Below are positions 57,462-64,000 of a stretch of 64,000 nt of DNA, one piece after another (the first letter of the stretch is position 1; each line of letters begins with the position of its first letter). The DNA is from Methylorubrum populi. Lineage in GTDB: Bacteria > Pseudomonadota > Alphaproteobacteria > Rhizobiales > Beijerinckiaceae. Below the pieces are notes generated by a model. It did not search any database, was not told the origin of the DNA, and saw only the letters and a list, made by a program, of their open reading frames with translations. The stretch lies in the NCBI GenBank assembly GCA_036946625.1, contig JAQIIU010000003.1, forward strand, positions 2,059,001 to 2,123,000, given 5' to 3'. A program made the translations under genes and the position numbers.

Positions 57462-58925
57462 ATGTTCCATAAAGCTGTTGTCGACAACTTCGACCGAGCC
57501 AAGCTTGCCGCACTCGACCGTTCGCTCGCGACGATCGAACTTTCCATGGACGGCCTCGTCGTCGACGCGAACCGGAATTTCCTGGCTCTGTTCGGTTACA
57601 CGCTCGAAGAGATCAAGGGACGGCATCACGGCGTCTTCGTCGAGGCACCTTGTGCCGAGAGCGACGATTACCGCAGGTTCTGGGAGAAGCTTCGCGGCGG
57701 CGAGTACGTGTCGGGCGAGTTCCTCCGTCTCGGCAAGGCCGGAGACAGGATCTGGCTGGAGGCAACCTACAACCCCATCCTGGGGGTAAACGGTACGCCC
57801 GAACGGGTGATGAAGTTCGCCACGGACATCACCGCCAAGAAGAACGAGACGAGCCGCCTTCTGACGATGATCGACCGCATGCCCGTTGCCGTCATGACCG
57901 TGGATCCTCGGGATGATTTCCGGATCAACTATCTGAACAAGACCTCGCGGGACACGCTGAGCACGATCGAGCGGCATCTGCCGATCAGGGTCTCGGAGAT
58001 GGTGGGTCGCTCCTTCGACGTGTTCCACAAGACCCCCCACCATCAACGCTCCCTGCTCGCGGACGACAGCCGCCTGCCGCACCGGGCCAAGATCAGGGTC
58101 GGCCCCGAGACGCTCGACCTGCGGGTCTCGGCGATCAACGGTCCCGACGGCGCATATATCGGCCCGATGGTCACCTGGGCGGTGGTGACGGCCCAGGTCG
58201 AGATGGCGACGAACGTCTCGCAGGTCGTCGAGGCGGTGGGCTCGGCGGTGGGAGCGATGCAGCAATCGGCCCAGGACCTCGCGCACTCGGCGGAGGAGGC
58301 CCGGCGGCGGGCCGCCTCGGTGGCGGCGGGGTCGGAGCAGATGACGGCCTCGATCCAGGAGATCTCGGGGCAGGTCGGCAGCGTCTCCGACCGCGCTCAG
58401 CGGATCGCGGCCCAGGCCGCGACCACCGACGCGACGGTGCGGCGGCTCGCCGAGAATGCCCGCACGGTCGATGCGGTGGTGGCGATGATCCGCACCATCG
58501 CCGCCCGGACCAACCTGCTGGCGCTCAACGCCACCATCGAGGCGGCCCGGGCGGGTGCCGCCGGCCGCGGCTTCGCCGTGGTGGCCGCCGAGGTGAAGGC
58601 CCTGGCCGAGCAGACCGCGCGGGCGACCGGCGAGATCTCCGGGCAGATCGCCGCGATTCAGAGCGCCACGGGCGAGGCGGTCGATGCCATCGACACCATC
58701 ACCGCGGCGGTGACGGAGCTGTCCGGGCTGACGCTCGCCATGGCGAGCGCGGTGGAGGAGCAGGCGGCCTCGACCCACGCGATGTCGGGCAACATCGTCG
58801 GCGTGTCCTCCGCCGCGAACGCCACCGGCGCCCTCGTCGATTCCGTGCGCGCGATCGCCGACGGCCTCTCGGCGCATTCCGCGAGCCTGGGGGCCAGCGT
58901 GGAGAAGTTCCTCAAGGCGGGCTAA
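57462..58925 (+). CDS. soluble PAS-containing methyl-accepting chemotaxis protein
   Basis: A 487-residue chemoreceptor without membrane segments. It has a PAS/PAC domain (about 20-130: GLVVDANRNFLALFGYTLEEIKG..FATDITAKK), a second PAS-like region (about 133-240), then a signalling domain (about 250-485) whose tip is VVAMIRTIAARTNLLALNATIEAARAGAAGRGFAVVAAEVKALAEQ. It senses a cytoplasmic ligand or redox state and controls a CheA kinase. A flavin or haem cofactor in the first PAS is possible but not shown by the sequence. There are no chemotaxis genes nearby. Confidence 0.93.
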   Translation: MFHKAVVDNFDRAKLAALDRSLATIELSMDGLVVDANRNFLALFGYTLEEIKGRHHGVFVEAPCAESDDYRRFWEKLRGGEYVSGEFLRLGKAGDRIWLEATYNPILGVNGTPERVMKFATDITAKKNETSRLLTMIDRMPVAVMTVDPRDDFRINYLNKTSRDTLSTIERHLPIRVSEMVGRSFDVFHKTPHHQRSLLADDSRLPHRAKIRVGPETLDLRVSAINGPDGAYIGPMVTWAVVTAQVEMATNVSQVVEAVGSAVGAMQQSAQDLAHSAEEARRRAASVAAGSEQMTASIQEISGQVGSVSDRAQRIAAQAATTDATVRRLAENARTVDAVVAMIRTIAARTNLLALNATIEAARAGAAGRGFAVVAAEVKALAEQTARATGEISGQIAAIQSATGEAVDAIDTITAAVTELSGLTLAMASAVEEQAASTHAMSGNIVGVSSAANATGALVDSVRAIADGLSAHSASLGASVEKFLKAG

Positions 58926-59007
58926 TAGCGAGGAAATGGCCGCCCTCCTGCGGCCACGTTCCTGACCAGACTGCGCGGCGACACGTTCCGCGGAGACACG
59001 CCCACCG

Positions 59008-59652
59008 ATGTCCTTCCTCCAAGGACTGCCGATCGCCGACCTGATCGCCCATTACGGCTATCTCGCCGTCTTCGTCGTCGTCGCGCTGGAGAGTGCGGGC
59101 GTGCCGATGCCGGGCGAGACGATCCTGATCTCGTCGGCGGTCTACGCAGGCAGCACCGGCAACCTCAACATCGTCCTCGTCGTCGCCGCGGCGGCGGCGG
59201 CCGCGATCCTCGGCGACAATGTCGGCTACTGGGTCGGGCGGCGCTGGGGCATGCCGCTGCTGCTGCGCCACGGCCACCTCATCGCCCTCGATCACGGCCG
59301 GCTGAAGCTCGGGCAGTACCTGTTCCGCGAGCACGGGGGCAAGATCGTGTTCTTCGGCCGCTTCACGGCGATGCTGCGCGCCTACGCGGCGGTGCTGGCC
59401 GGCGTGAACAAGCTCGATGCCCGCCGCTTCATGGTGTTCAACGGCCTCGGCGGGCTCGCCTGGGCCGGCATCATGGGCTTCGGCGCCTATGCCTGCGGCC
59501 GTTCGATCGAGCACATCGTCGGCCCCGTCGGCCTCGCGCTGCTCGCCTTCGTGATCTTCGGCGGGCTCGCCCTGTGGCTGTTCATGAAGCGCCACGAGGA
59601 GCGGCTGCTGCTGAAGGCGGAAGCGGCGATCCCGGGGCCGCTGACGGACTGA
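59008..59652 (+). CDS. DedA family inner-membrane protein
   Basis: A 214-residue polytopic protein. The family signature is ALESAGVPMPGETILI near residue 28, and GDNVGYWVGRRWG and FFGRFTAMLRAYAAVLAGV with the conserved Arg follow. Four or five hydrophobic segments are visible, the last being VGLALLAFVIFGGLALWLFM. DedA proteins are lipid scramblases or flippases tied to envelope homeostasis. The final A of its TGA is the first base of repeat R1 copy 6. Confidence 0.94.
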   Translation: MSFLQGLPIADLIAHYGYLAVFVVVALESAGVPMPGETILISSAVYAGSTGNLNIVLVVAAAAAAAILGDNVGYWVGRRWGMPLLLRHGHLIALDHGRLKLGQYLFREHGGKIVFFGRFTAMLRAYAAVLAGVNKLDARRFMVFNGLGGLAWAGIMGFGAYACGRSIEHIVGPVGLALLAFVIFGGLALWLFMKRHEERLLLKAEAAIPGPLTD

Positions 59653-59819
59653 TACCGTTGCCGATTGATCGCTTCGGGTTTCGCCCCCCCCTCCGTCATC
59701 GCGAGCGGCCGCGAAGCGATCCAGGGCGCGACAAGCCCGGAAAGGGCGCGCCCTGGATCGCCACGGCTTCGCCTCGCGATGACGCAGGAGAGGCCGAAGT
59801 CAGCAACCGGATGGCGTAT
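59652..59819. repeat. dispersed repeat R1, copy 6
   Basis: A 168-bp copy in the orientation of copies 1 and 4. It opens ATACCGTTGCCGATTGATCG and ends GCAACCGGATGGCGTAT. It starts in the stop codon of the DedA gene and lies between convergent genes. Confidence 0.9.
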
Positions 59820-59865
59820 GATTTCTCTTTTCGCGGGCGATCCCCGCGACGACGGCCATTGAGGG

Positions 59866-59894
59866 CCCCTCTCCCCGCCCGGCGGGGAGAGGGG
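59866..59894. terminator. hairpin between convergent dedA and tal-pgi
   Basis: CCCCTCTCCCCGC and GCGGGGAGAGGGG pair perfectly round a short loop. It has no T-run, but its position between two convergent stops suggests a shared 3' end. Same motif as at 7,594. Confidence 0.55.
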
Positions 59895-59900
59895 GAAGCC

Positions 59901-62726
59901 TTATCCGGCGACCGCCGCCCTGATCGCCGCGGCGACGCGCTTCACGCCGCCGGCCACGTCGCCGCCCTTGACGTGAACCCTGAGCGCCCGGCGCTTACGC
60001 TCGGACAGCACGGCGAAATCGCCCCGGGCCTGAGCCGCGATCACCGTCTCGAAGCCGAGCTTGCGCCCGGGGATCGGCAGGGCGGCGGAGGGGTCGGCGG
60101 TGATCTGGAGGAACACGCCGCCGGCAGGGCCGCCCTTGTAGGCTTGCCCCGTCGAGTGGAGGAAGCGCGGGCCGAATTCCAGGCAGGTCGCCACCCGGCG
60201 CGCGTCGCGCACCGCGAGACGCGCCTCCTGAAGCGTGGCGTGGTGCGCCGCGTTGCGTTCGACGTAGGCCAGCAGGGCGACGTAGTCGCCCGGCTTCACC
60301 CGGGCGAGATGGGCCGCGACGATCGCCTCGAAGCCCTCGCCCTGGCGCAGGGCCTCGGTATTGGCCGCGTCCGCGTAGAGCGCGACGGTCCCGTCCTCGA
60401 AGACCGGCGTCTCGGCCGGGAGCGCGCCGGTCTCCTCGGCCGCGGCGAACAGCTTCTTGGTCTCGACCTTGCTCGCCTCGACATCGGGCTGGTCGAACGG
60501 GTTGATGCCGAGCACCGCGCCGGCCACCGCCGTGGCGATCTCGAACCGGAAGAATTCCTGCGGCAGCCGCTCGGCCTTGTCGAGGTCGATGCGCACCACC
60601 GGCTGCGCCTCGCTCTCCAGGATCTTCACCGCCTCGTCCTGGCGCGCATCGGCGTGGCCGGTCAGGCGCAGGTACACGAACAGGCGATCCTCGCCGTAGA
60701 CGGCGGGCACACCGACCGGCTCGCCCTCGACCGGGATCAGGCCCTTGCCCTCCTTGCCGGTCGACTCGGCGATGAGCTGCTCGGCCCAGGTGCCGAAGGT
60801 GCCGATGCCGGGCGAGGCGACCAGAGTCACCTTGTCGCGGCCGAACTCCCTGGCCGCCACCCCGATCGCCGCGCCGAGCTGCACGCCGGGATTGGCGGCG
60901 GGCGGCACCGCCGGACCGCAGGAGCGGACCATCATGCGGGCGCTGTCGAGGAACTCGCGGATCTCGACGCCGGCCGCCGCCGCCGGCACGAGGCCGAAGG
61001 CGGAGAGCACGGAGTAGCGCCCGCCGATCTGCGGCACGCCCAAGAAGATCTTGCGGAAGCCGTCGTCCTTGGCCGCCTTCTCCATGGCCGAGCCGGGATC
61101 GGTGACGGCGACGAAATGGCGGCCGGCTCGTGTCGCGCCGACGACCTCCTTCATCCGGCCGAGGAAGTAGTCGCGAAAAACGTTGGGTTCGAGGGTCGAG
61201 CCTGACTTCGAGGCGACGATGAACAGCGTCGTCTCGAGGGTCACCGCCGCCTCGACCGCCCGAACCTCGTCCGGATCGGTCGAGTCGAGGATGCGCAGGC
61301 GCGGAAAGCCCTCGCGGTGGCCGTAGGTCGCGGCGATCACCTCCGGGCCGAGGCTGGATCCGCCCATGCCGAGCACCACCGCGTCGGTGAAGCCTTCCGC
61401 CCGGACCTCCTCGGCGAAGCGTTCGTAGAGATCGACCCGCTCCCGTTCGTCCTCGACGATGCGCAGCCAGCCGAGCCACCTGTCCTCGTCGCGCCCGGTC
61501 CAGACGCTTGCGTCGTGCGCCCAGAGGCGGCGGATCGCACCGCTCGCGCGCCAGGACTCGACCGTCTTGTCGGTGGCCGCCTGGAGCGCCTCGTCGAACT
61601 GGAAGGACTGGGCGTCGAGCCGGTGACCGAGGAGCGCCGCCCGCTTGCCGGCGACCGCGCCGAGCACCGCGTCCGCGGCATCGACGAAGAGCTGCACGCC
61701 CTCCTCGACGAGCTGGCGCGCCACCGCCTCGATGTCGATGCCGGCCTCGGCCAGACGCGCCATCGCGGCCTCCGCCTCGCCGACGTTCTCTTCGAGCGTC
61801 GCCCGCACCCGGCCGTGGTCGCGGAACGCGTCCATGGTGGCCGGCGGCATGGTGTTGACGGTGTTCCGGCCGACCAGTTCCTCGACGTAGAGCACGTCGG
61901 AATAGGCCTTGTTCTTGGTGCCGGTGGAGGCCCAGAGCAGGCGCTGCGCCTTCGCCCCCCTGGCCTCCAGCGCCGCCCATTTCGGGCCGGAGAAGATCCG
62001 CTTGTAGCGCTGGTAGGCGAGCTTGGCGTTGGCGATCGCGATCCTGCCCTTGAGATCCTCGTAGCCGCCGGCTTCGTCGAGTTTCCTGTCGACGAGGCTG
62101 TCGATGCGGCTGATGAAGAAGCTCGCCACCGAGGCGACCTTCGAGACGTCGCCGCCTTTTTCCCCGAACGCGGTCAGGCCGTCGATGAAGGCGTGCGCGA
62201 CCTCTTCGTAAACGCCCTGCGAGAACAGCAGGGTGATGTTGACCGAGATGCCCTCCGCCGTGAGCTGGCGGATCGCCGGCAGGCCGGCGGGGGTGGCCGG
62301 CACCTTCACCATCAGGTTGTCGCGGGCCACCGCCGCGTGGAGGCGGCGCGCCTCCTTCAGGGTCTCCTCGGTGTCGAGGGCGAGGTAGGGCGAGACTTCG
62401 AGGCTGACATAGCCGTCGGCGCCCGCGCTCGAATCGTAGACGGGCCTGAGCACGTCGGCCGCCGCCCGGATGTCGGCGATGGCGAGCCCCTCGTAGAGGT
62501 CGATGACGCGGGCATCGCCCTCCGAGAGCGCGGCCTTGAGGCCGTCGTCGTACTCGGCCGAATGGCCGATCGCCTTCTCGAAGATCGCCGGATTGGAGGT
62601 GACGCCGCGCAGGTCGTCGGTCTCCACCAGCGCCCGGAGTTCGCCCTTGGCGACGAAGCCGCGGGCCACGAAATCGAGCCAGACCGCCTGCTCGTGCTCG
62701 GCGAAGAGGGCGTTCAGCGCGTTCAT
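59901..62726 (-). CDS. tal-pgi: bifunctional transaldolase/glucose-6-phosphate isomerase
   Basis: A 941-residue fusion. The N-terminal transaldolase (about 1-365) shows GVTSNPAIFEKAI near residue 38, the active Lys in NLMVKVPATPAG and WASTGTKNKAYSD. The C-terminal isomerase (about 385-940) has VLGMGGSSLGPEVI, FIVASKSGSTLEP, VTDPGSAM, GGRYSVLSAFG with the GGRYS signature, and the late part with LGINPFDQPDVE. It links the pentose-phosphate and hexose pools. This fusion is known in several alphaproteobacteria and cyanobacteria. Transketolase lies upstream on the same strand 213 bases away, so the two may share regulation. Confidence 0.96.
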   Translation of the reverse strand: MNALNALFAEHEQAVWLDFVARGFVAKGELRALVETDDLRGVTSNPAIFEKAIGHSAEYDDGLKAALSEGDARVIDLYEGLAIADIRAAADVLRPVYDSSAGADGYVSLEVSPYLALDTEETLKEARRLHAAVARDNLMVKVPATPAGLPAIRQLTAEGISVNITLLFSQGVYEEVAHAFIDGLTAFGEKGGDVSKVASVASFFISRIDSLVDRKLDEAGGYEDLKGRIAIANAKLAYQRYKRIFSGPKWAALEARGAKAQRLLWASTGTKNKAYSDVLYVEELVGRNTVNTMPPATMDAFRDHGRVRATLEENVGEAEAAMARLAEAGIDIEAVARQLVEEGVQLFVDAADAVLGAVAGKRAALLGHRLDAQSFQFDEALQAATDKTVESWRASGAIRRLWAHDASVWTGRDEDRWLGWLRIVEDERERVDLYERFAEEVRAEGFTDAVVLGMGGSSLGPEVIAATYGHREGFPRLRILDSTDPDEVRAVEAAVTLETTLFIVASKSGSTLEPNVFRDYFLGRMKEVVGATRAGRHFVAVTDPGSAMEKAAKDDGFRKIFLGVPQIGGRYSVLSAFGLVPAAAAGVEIREFLDSARMMVRSCGPAVPPAANPGVQLGAAIGVAAREFGRDKVTLVASPGIGTFGTWAEQLIAESTGKEGKGLIPVEGEPVGVPAVYGEDRLFVYLRLTGHADARQDEAVKILESEAQPVVRIDLDKAERLPQEFFRFEIATAVAGAVLGINPFDQPDVEASKVETKKLFAAAEETGALPAETPVFEDGTVALYADAANTEALRQGEGFEAIVAAHLARVKPGDYVALLAYVERNAAHHATLQEARLAVRDARRVATCLEFGPRFLHSTGQAYKGGPAGGVFLQITADPSAALPIPGRKLGFETVIAAQARGDFAVLSERKRRALRVHVKGGDVAGGVKRVAAAIRAAVAG

Positions 62727-62792
62727 CTCGGTCGTCCTCGCGTGATGTCTGGTGCGTCCCGTGCCCGGTAGATAGGGCGGGGCGGGCGCCTC

Positions 62793-62939
62793 AACCCTCC
62801 CCCCCGTCTGCGGGGGAGGGGGCCTGCGGAGCGGGCGGGGGAGGGGCTGGCGCAGGTTCCGGAAACGGCGCTCCCCTCTCCCGCGCTCCCTTCGGGGGCC
62901 ACCCTCTCCCGCTTCGGGGGAGAGGGCAGTTGGCGCGCC
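62793..62939. other. intergenic GC-rich hairpin tract
   Basis: CCTCCCCCCCGTCTGCGGGG with GGGAGGGGGC, then CCCTCTCCCGCTTCGGGGGAG-type arms (CCCTCTCCC / GGGGGAGAGGG). These are degenerate relatives of the CCCCTCTCCCC hairpin at 7,594 and 59,866, and probably mark the 3' end of the transketolase transcript. Confidence 0.55.
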
Positions 62940-64000
62940 CTACTTCCCGTGCTTGGCCACCTGCGCGCGCGCGGCCTCCAGCACCTTCCCGGCGGTGAAG
63001 CCGAACTTGCCGAGCAGATCCTTGATCGGGGCCGAGGCGCCGAAGGTGTGCATGCCGACGATGGCGCCCGCCGAACCGGCGTAGCGGTCCCAGCCGATCA
63101 CGCTGCCCTGCTCCACCGCCACGCGGGCCAGAACCTCGGGCGGCAGCACGCTGTCGCGGTAGCTCTCGTCCTGGCGCTCGAACAGGTCCCAGGACGGCAT
63201 CGAGACGACGCGGGCCTTGACGCCCTCGCTCGTCAGGGTCTCGTAGGCGCCGACGCAGAGCTGCACCTCCGAGCCGGTGCCGATCAGGATCACGTCGGGG
63301 GTGCCGTCGCAATCGGCGAGCACGTAGCCGCCCTTCGCGACACCGGAAGCCGGGGCGTACCGGGAGCGGTCGAAGGTCGGCAGCGGCTGGCGGGACAGCG
63401 CCAGGACCGCGGGCTGGTCCTTGAGCGAAAAGATCACCCGGTAGGCCTCGGCGACCTCGTTGGCGTCGGCCGGGCGCAGGGTCATGAGGCCGGGGATGCA
63501 GCGCAGCGAGAGCAGTTGCTCCACCGGCTGGTGGGTCGGGCCGTCCTCACCGACGCCGATCGAGTCGTGGGTGAAGATGTGGAAGACCGGCAGTTCCATC
63601 AGCGAGGCGAGCCGGATCGGCGGTCGCATGTAGTCGGCGAAGACGAGGAAGGTCGCGCCGTAGGCCCGCAGGCCCACCAGCCCGAGGCCGTTCACGATCG
63701 AGCCCATGGCGTGCTCGCGCACGCCGAAATGGATGTTGCGCCCGCCCGGCTCGAACGGGGTGAGCGAGCCGGCCCCCTCGAAGGTGAGGTTCGACTTGTT
63801 GGAGGGCGCCAGATCCGCCGAGCCGCCGAGCAGGAACGGCACGTGCTTCGCGATGGCGTTCAAGACCTTGCCCGAGGCTTCGCGGGTCGCGAGCCCCTTG
63901 GCGTCGGCCTCGAACACCGGGATGTCCCGGTCCCAGCCCTCGGGCAGGCGGCCTTCGAGGAAGGCGCTCAGATCCTCCGCATGGGCCGCGTCCGCCGCCT
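62940..64000 (-). CDS. tkt: transketolase (5' part beyond the window)
   Basis: The last 352 residues of a thiamine-diphosphate transketolase of about 660. Visible are the end of the first domain (DAAHAEDLSAFLEGRLPEGW), the pyrimidine-binding domain with LLGGSADLAPSNKSNL, HFGVREHAMGSIVNGLGL (cofactor Glu in VREH) and THDSIGVGEDGPTHQPVEQL with the catalytic His, and the C-terminal domain ending AAKAQVAKHGK-like. It moves two-carbon units between sugar phosphates in the pentose-phosphate pathway. It is encoded just upstream of tal-pgi. Confidence 0.95.
   Translation of the reverse strand, partial: AADAAHAEDLSAFLEGRLPEGWDRDIPVFEADAKGLATREASGKVLNAIAKHVPFLLGGSADLAPSNKSNLTFEGAGSLTPFEPGGRNIHFGVREHAMGSIVNGLGLVGLRAYGATFLVFADYMRPPIRLASLMELPVFHIFTHDSIGVGEDGPTHQPVEQLLSLRCIPGLMTLRPADANEVAEAYRVIFSLKDQPAVLALSRQPLPTFDRSRYAPASGVAKGGYVLADCDGTPDVILIGTGSEVQLCVGAYETLTSEGVKARVVSMPSWDLFERQDESYRDSVLPPEVLARVAVEQGSVIGWDRYAGSAGAIVGMHTFGASAPIKDLLGKFGFTAGKVLEAARAQVAKHGK

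Noticed and set aside
6261..59819. R1 copies as a CRISPR array or as IS elements
   Set aside because: Copies are kilobases apart without spacers, and none contains a transposase frame.

Overview
The window is GC-rich chromosomal DNA of an alphaproteobacterium, most likely Methylobacterium or Methylorubrum. The grounds are a very-long-chain acyl set for lipid A (acpXL, fabZXL, two fabF-type synthases and an adh2XL-type dehydrogenase), a Kdo hydroxylase, a LuxR/LuxI pair, an isoquinoline-oxidoreductase-type molybdoenzyme, a remnant of a PQQ-dependent alcohol dehydrogenase, and many dispersed palindromic repeats. This assignment is inference; no marker gene can be compared here.

Layout. 1-6.2 kb: the 5' two thirds of gyrA, then mobA and apbC, a PPOX-fold stress protein and pncB. 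6.3-10.7 kb: an accessory stretch with a broken VapBC-type module, a doubly frameshifted gene, and the most unusual locus of the window: a Ro60/TROVE protein gene (rsr) preceded on the same strand by about 1 kb of non-coding DNA. That DNA holds several Y-RNA-like hairpins with tRNA-like modules behind one good promoter, and a divergent XRE regulator flanks it. 10.7-21.6 kb: pxpA, two AI-2E-family membrane proteins, a HisN-like phosphatase, a hydrolase, an hsp20 gene with a ROSE-type RNA thermometer, a cupin/HTH pair and a Kdo hydroxylase. 21.9-31.7 kb: the acpXL cluster, interrupted by an SH3-like protein and a large HWE hybrid histidine kinase before the adh2XL-type gene. 31.7-39.8 kb: a four-gene minus-strand chain, a divergent PEP carboxylase and small hypotheticals. 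40.2-43 kb: iorA-iorB. 43-46.2 kb: small secreted and hypothetical proteins, a PQQ-dehydrogenase remnant and tRNA-Pro(GGG). 46.5-48.4 kb: luxR-luxI quorum-sensing pair. 48.5-51.5 kb: PAS-like protein, glycosyltransferase and rhodanese separated by repeats. 51.7-56.2 kb: RND efflux pump genes. 56.2-64 kb: a zinc-ribbon/metallo-beta-lactamase-like protein, a soluble chemoreceptor, DedA, a transaldolase/glucose-6-phosphate isomerase fusion and the 3' part of transketolase. The last two belong to the pentose-phosphate/sugar-phosphate branch.

At least five families of dispersed palindromic repeats lie between genes. The commonest has six copies of about 146-168 bp. Several repeats begin exactly at a stop codon, so they probably act as, or evolve with, 3' ends of transcripts. 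Frameshifts in the 6.7-7.5 kb segment and the remnants at 31.8 kb and 44.4 kb mark places where the genome is decaying.
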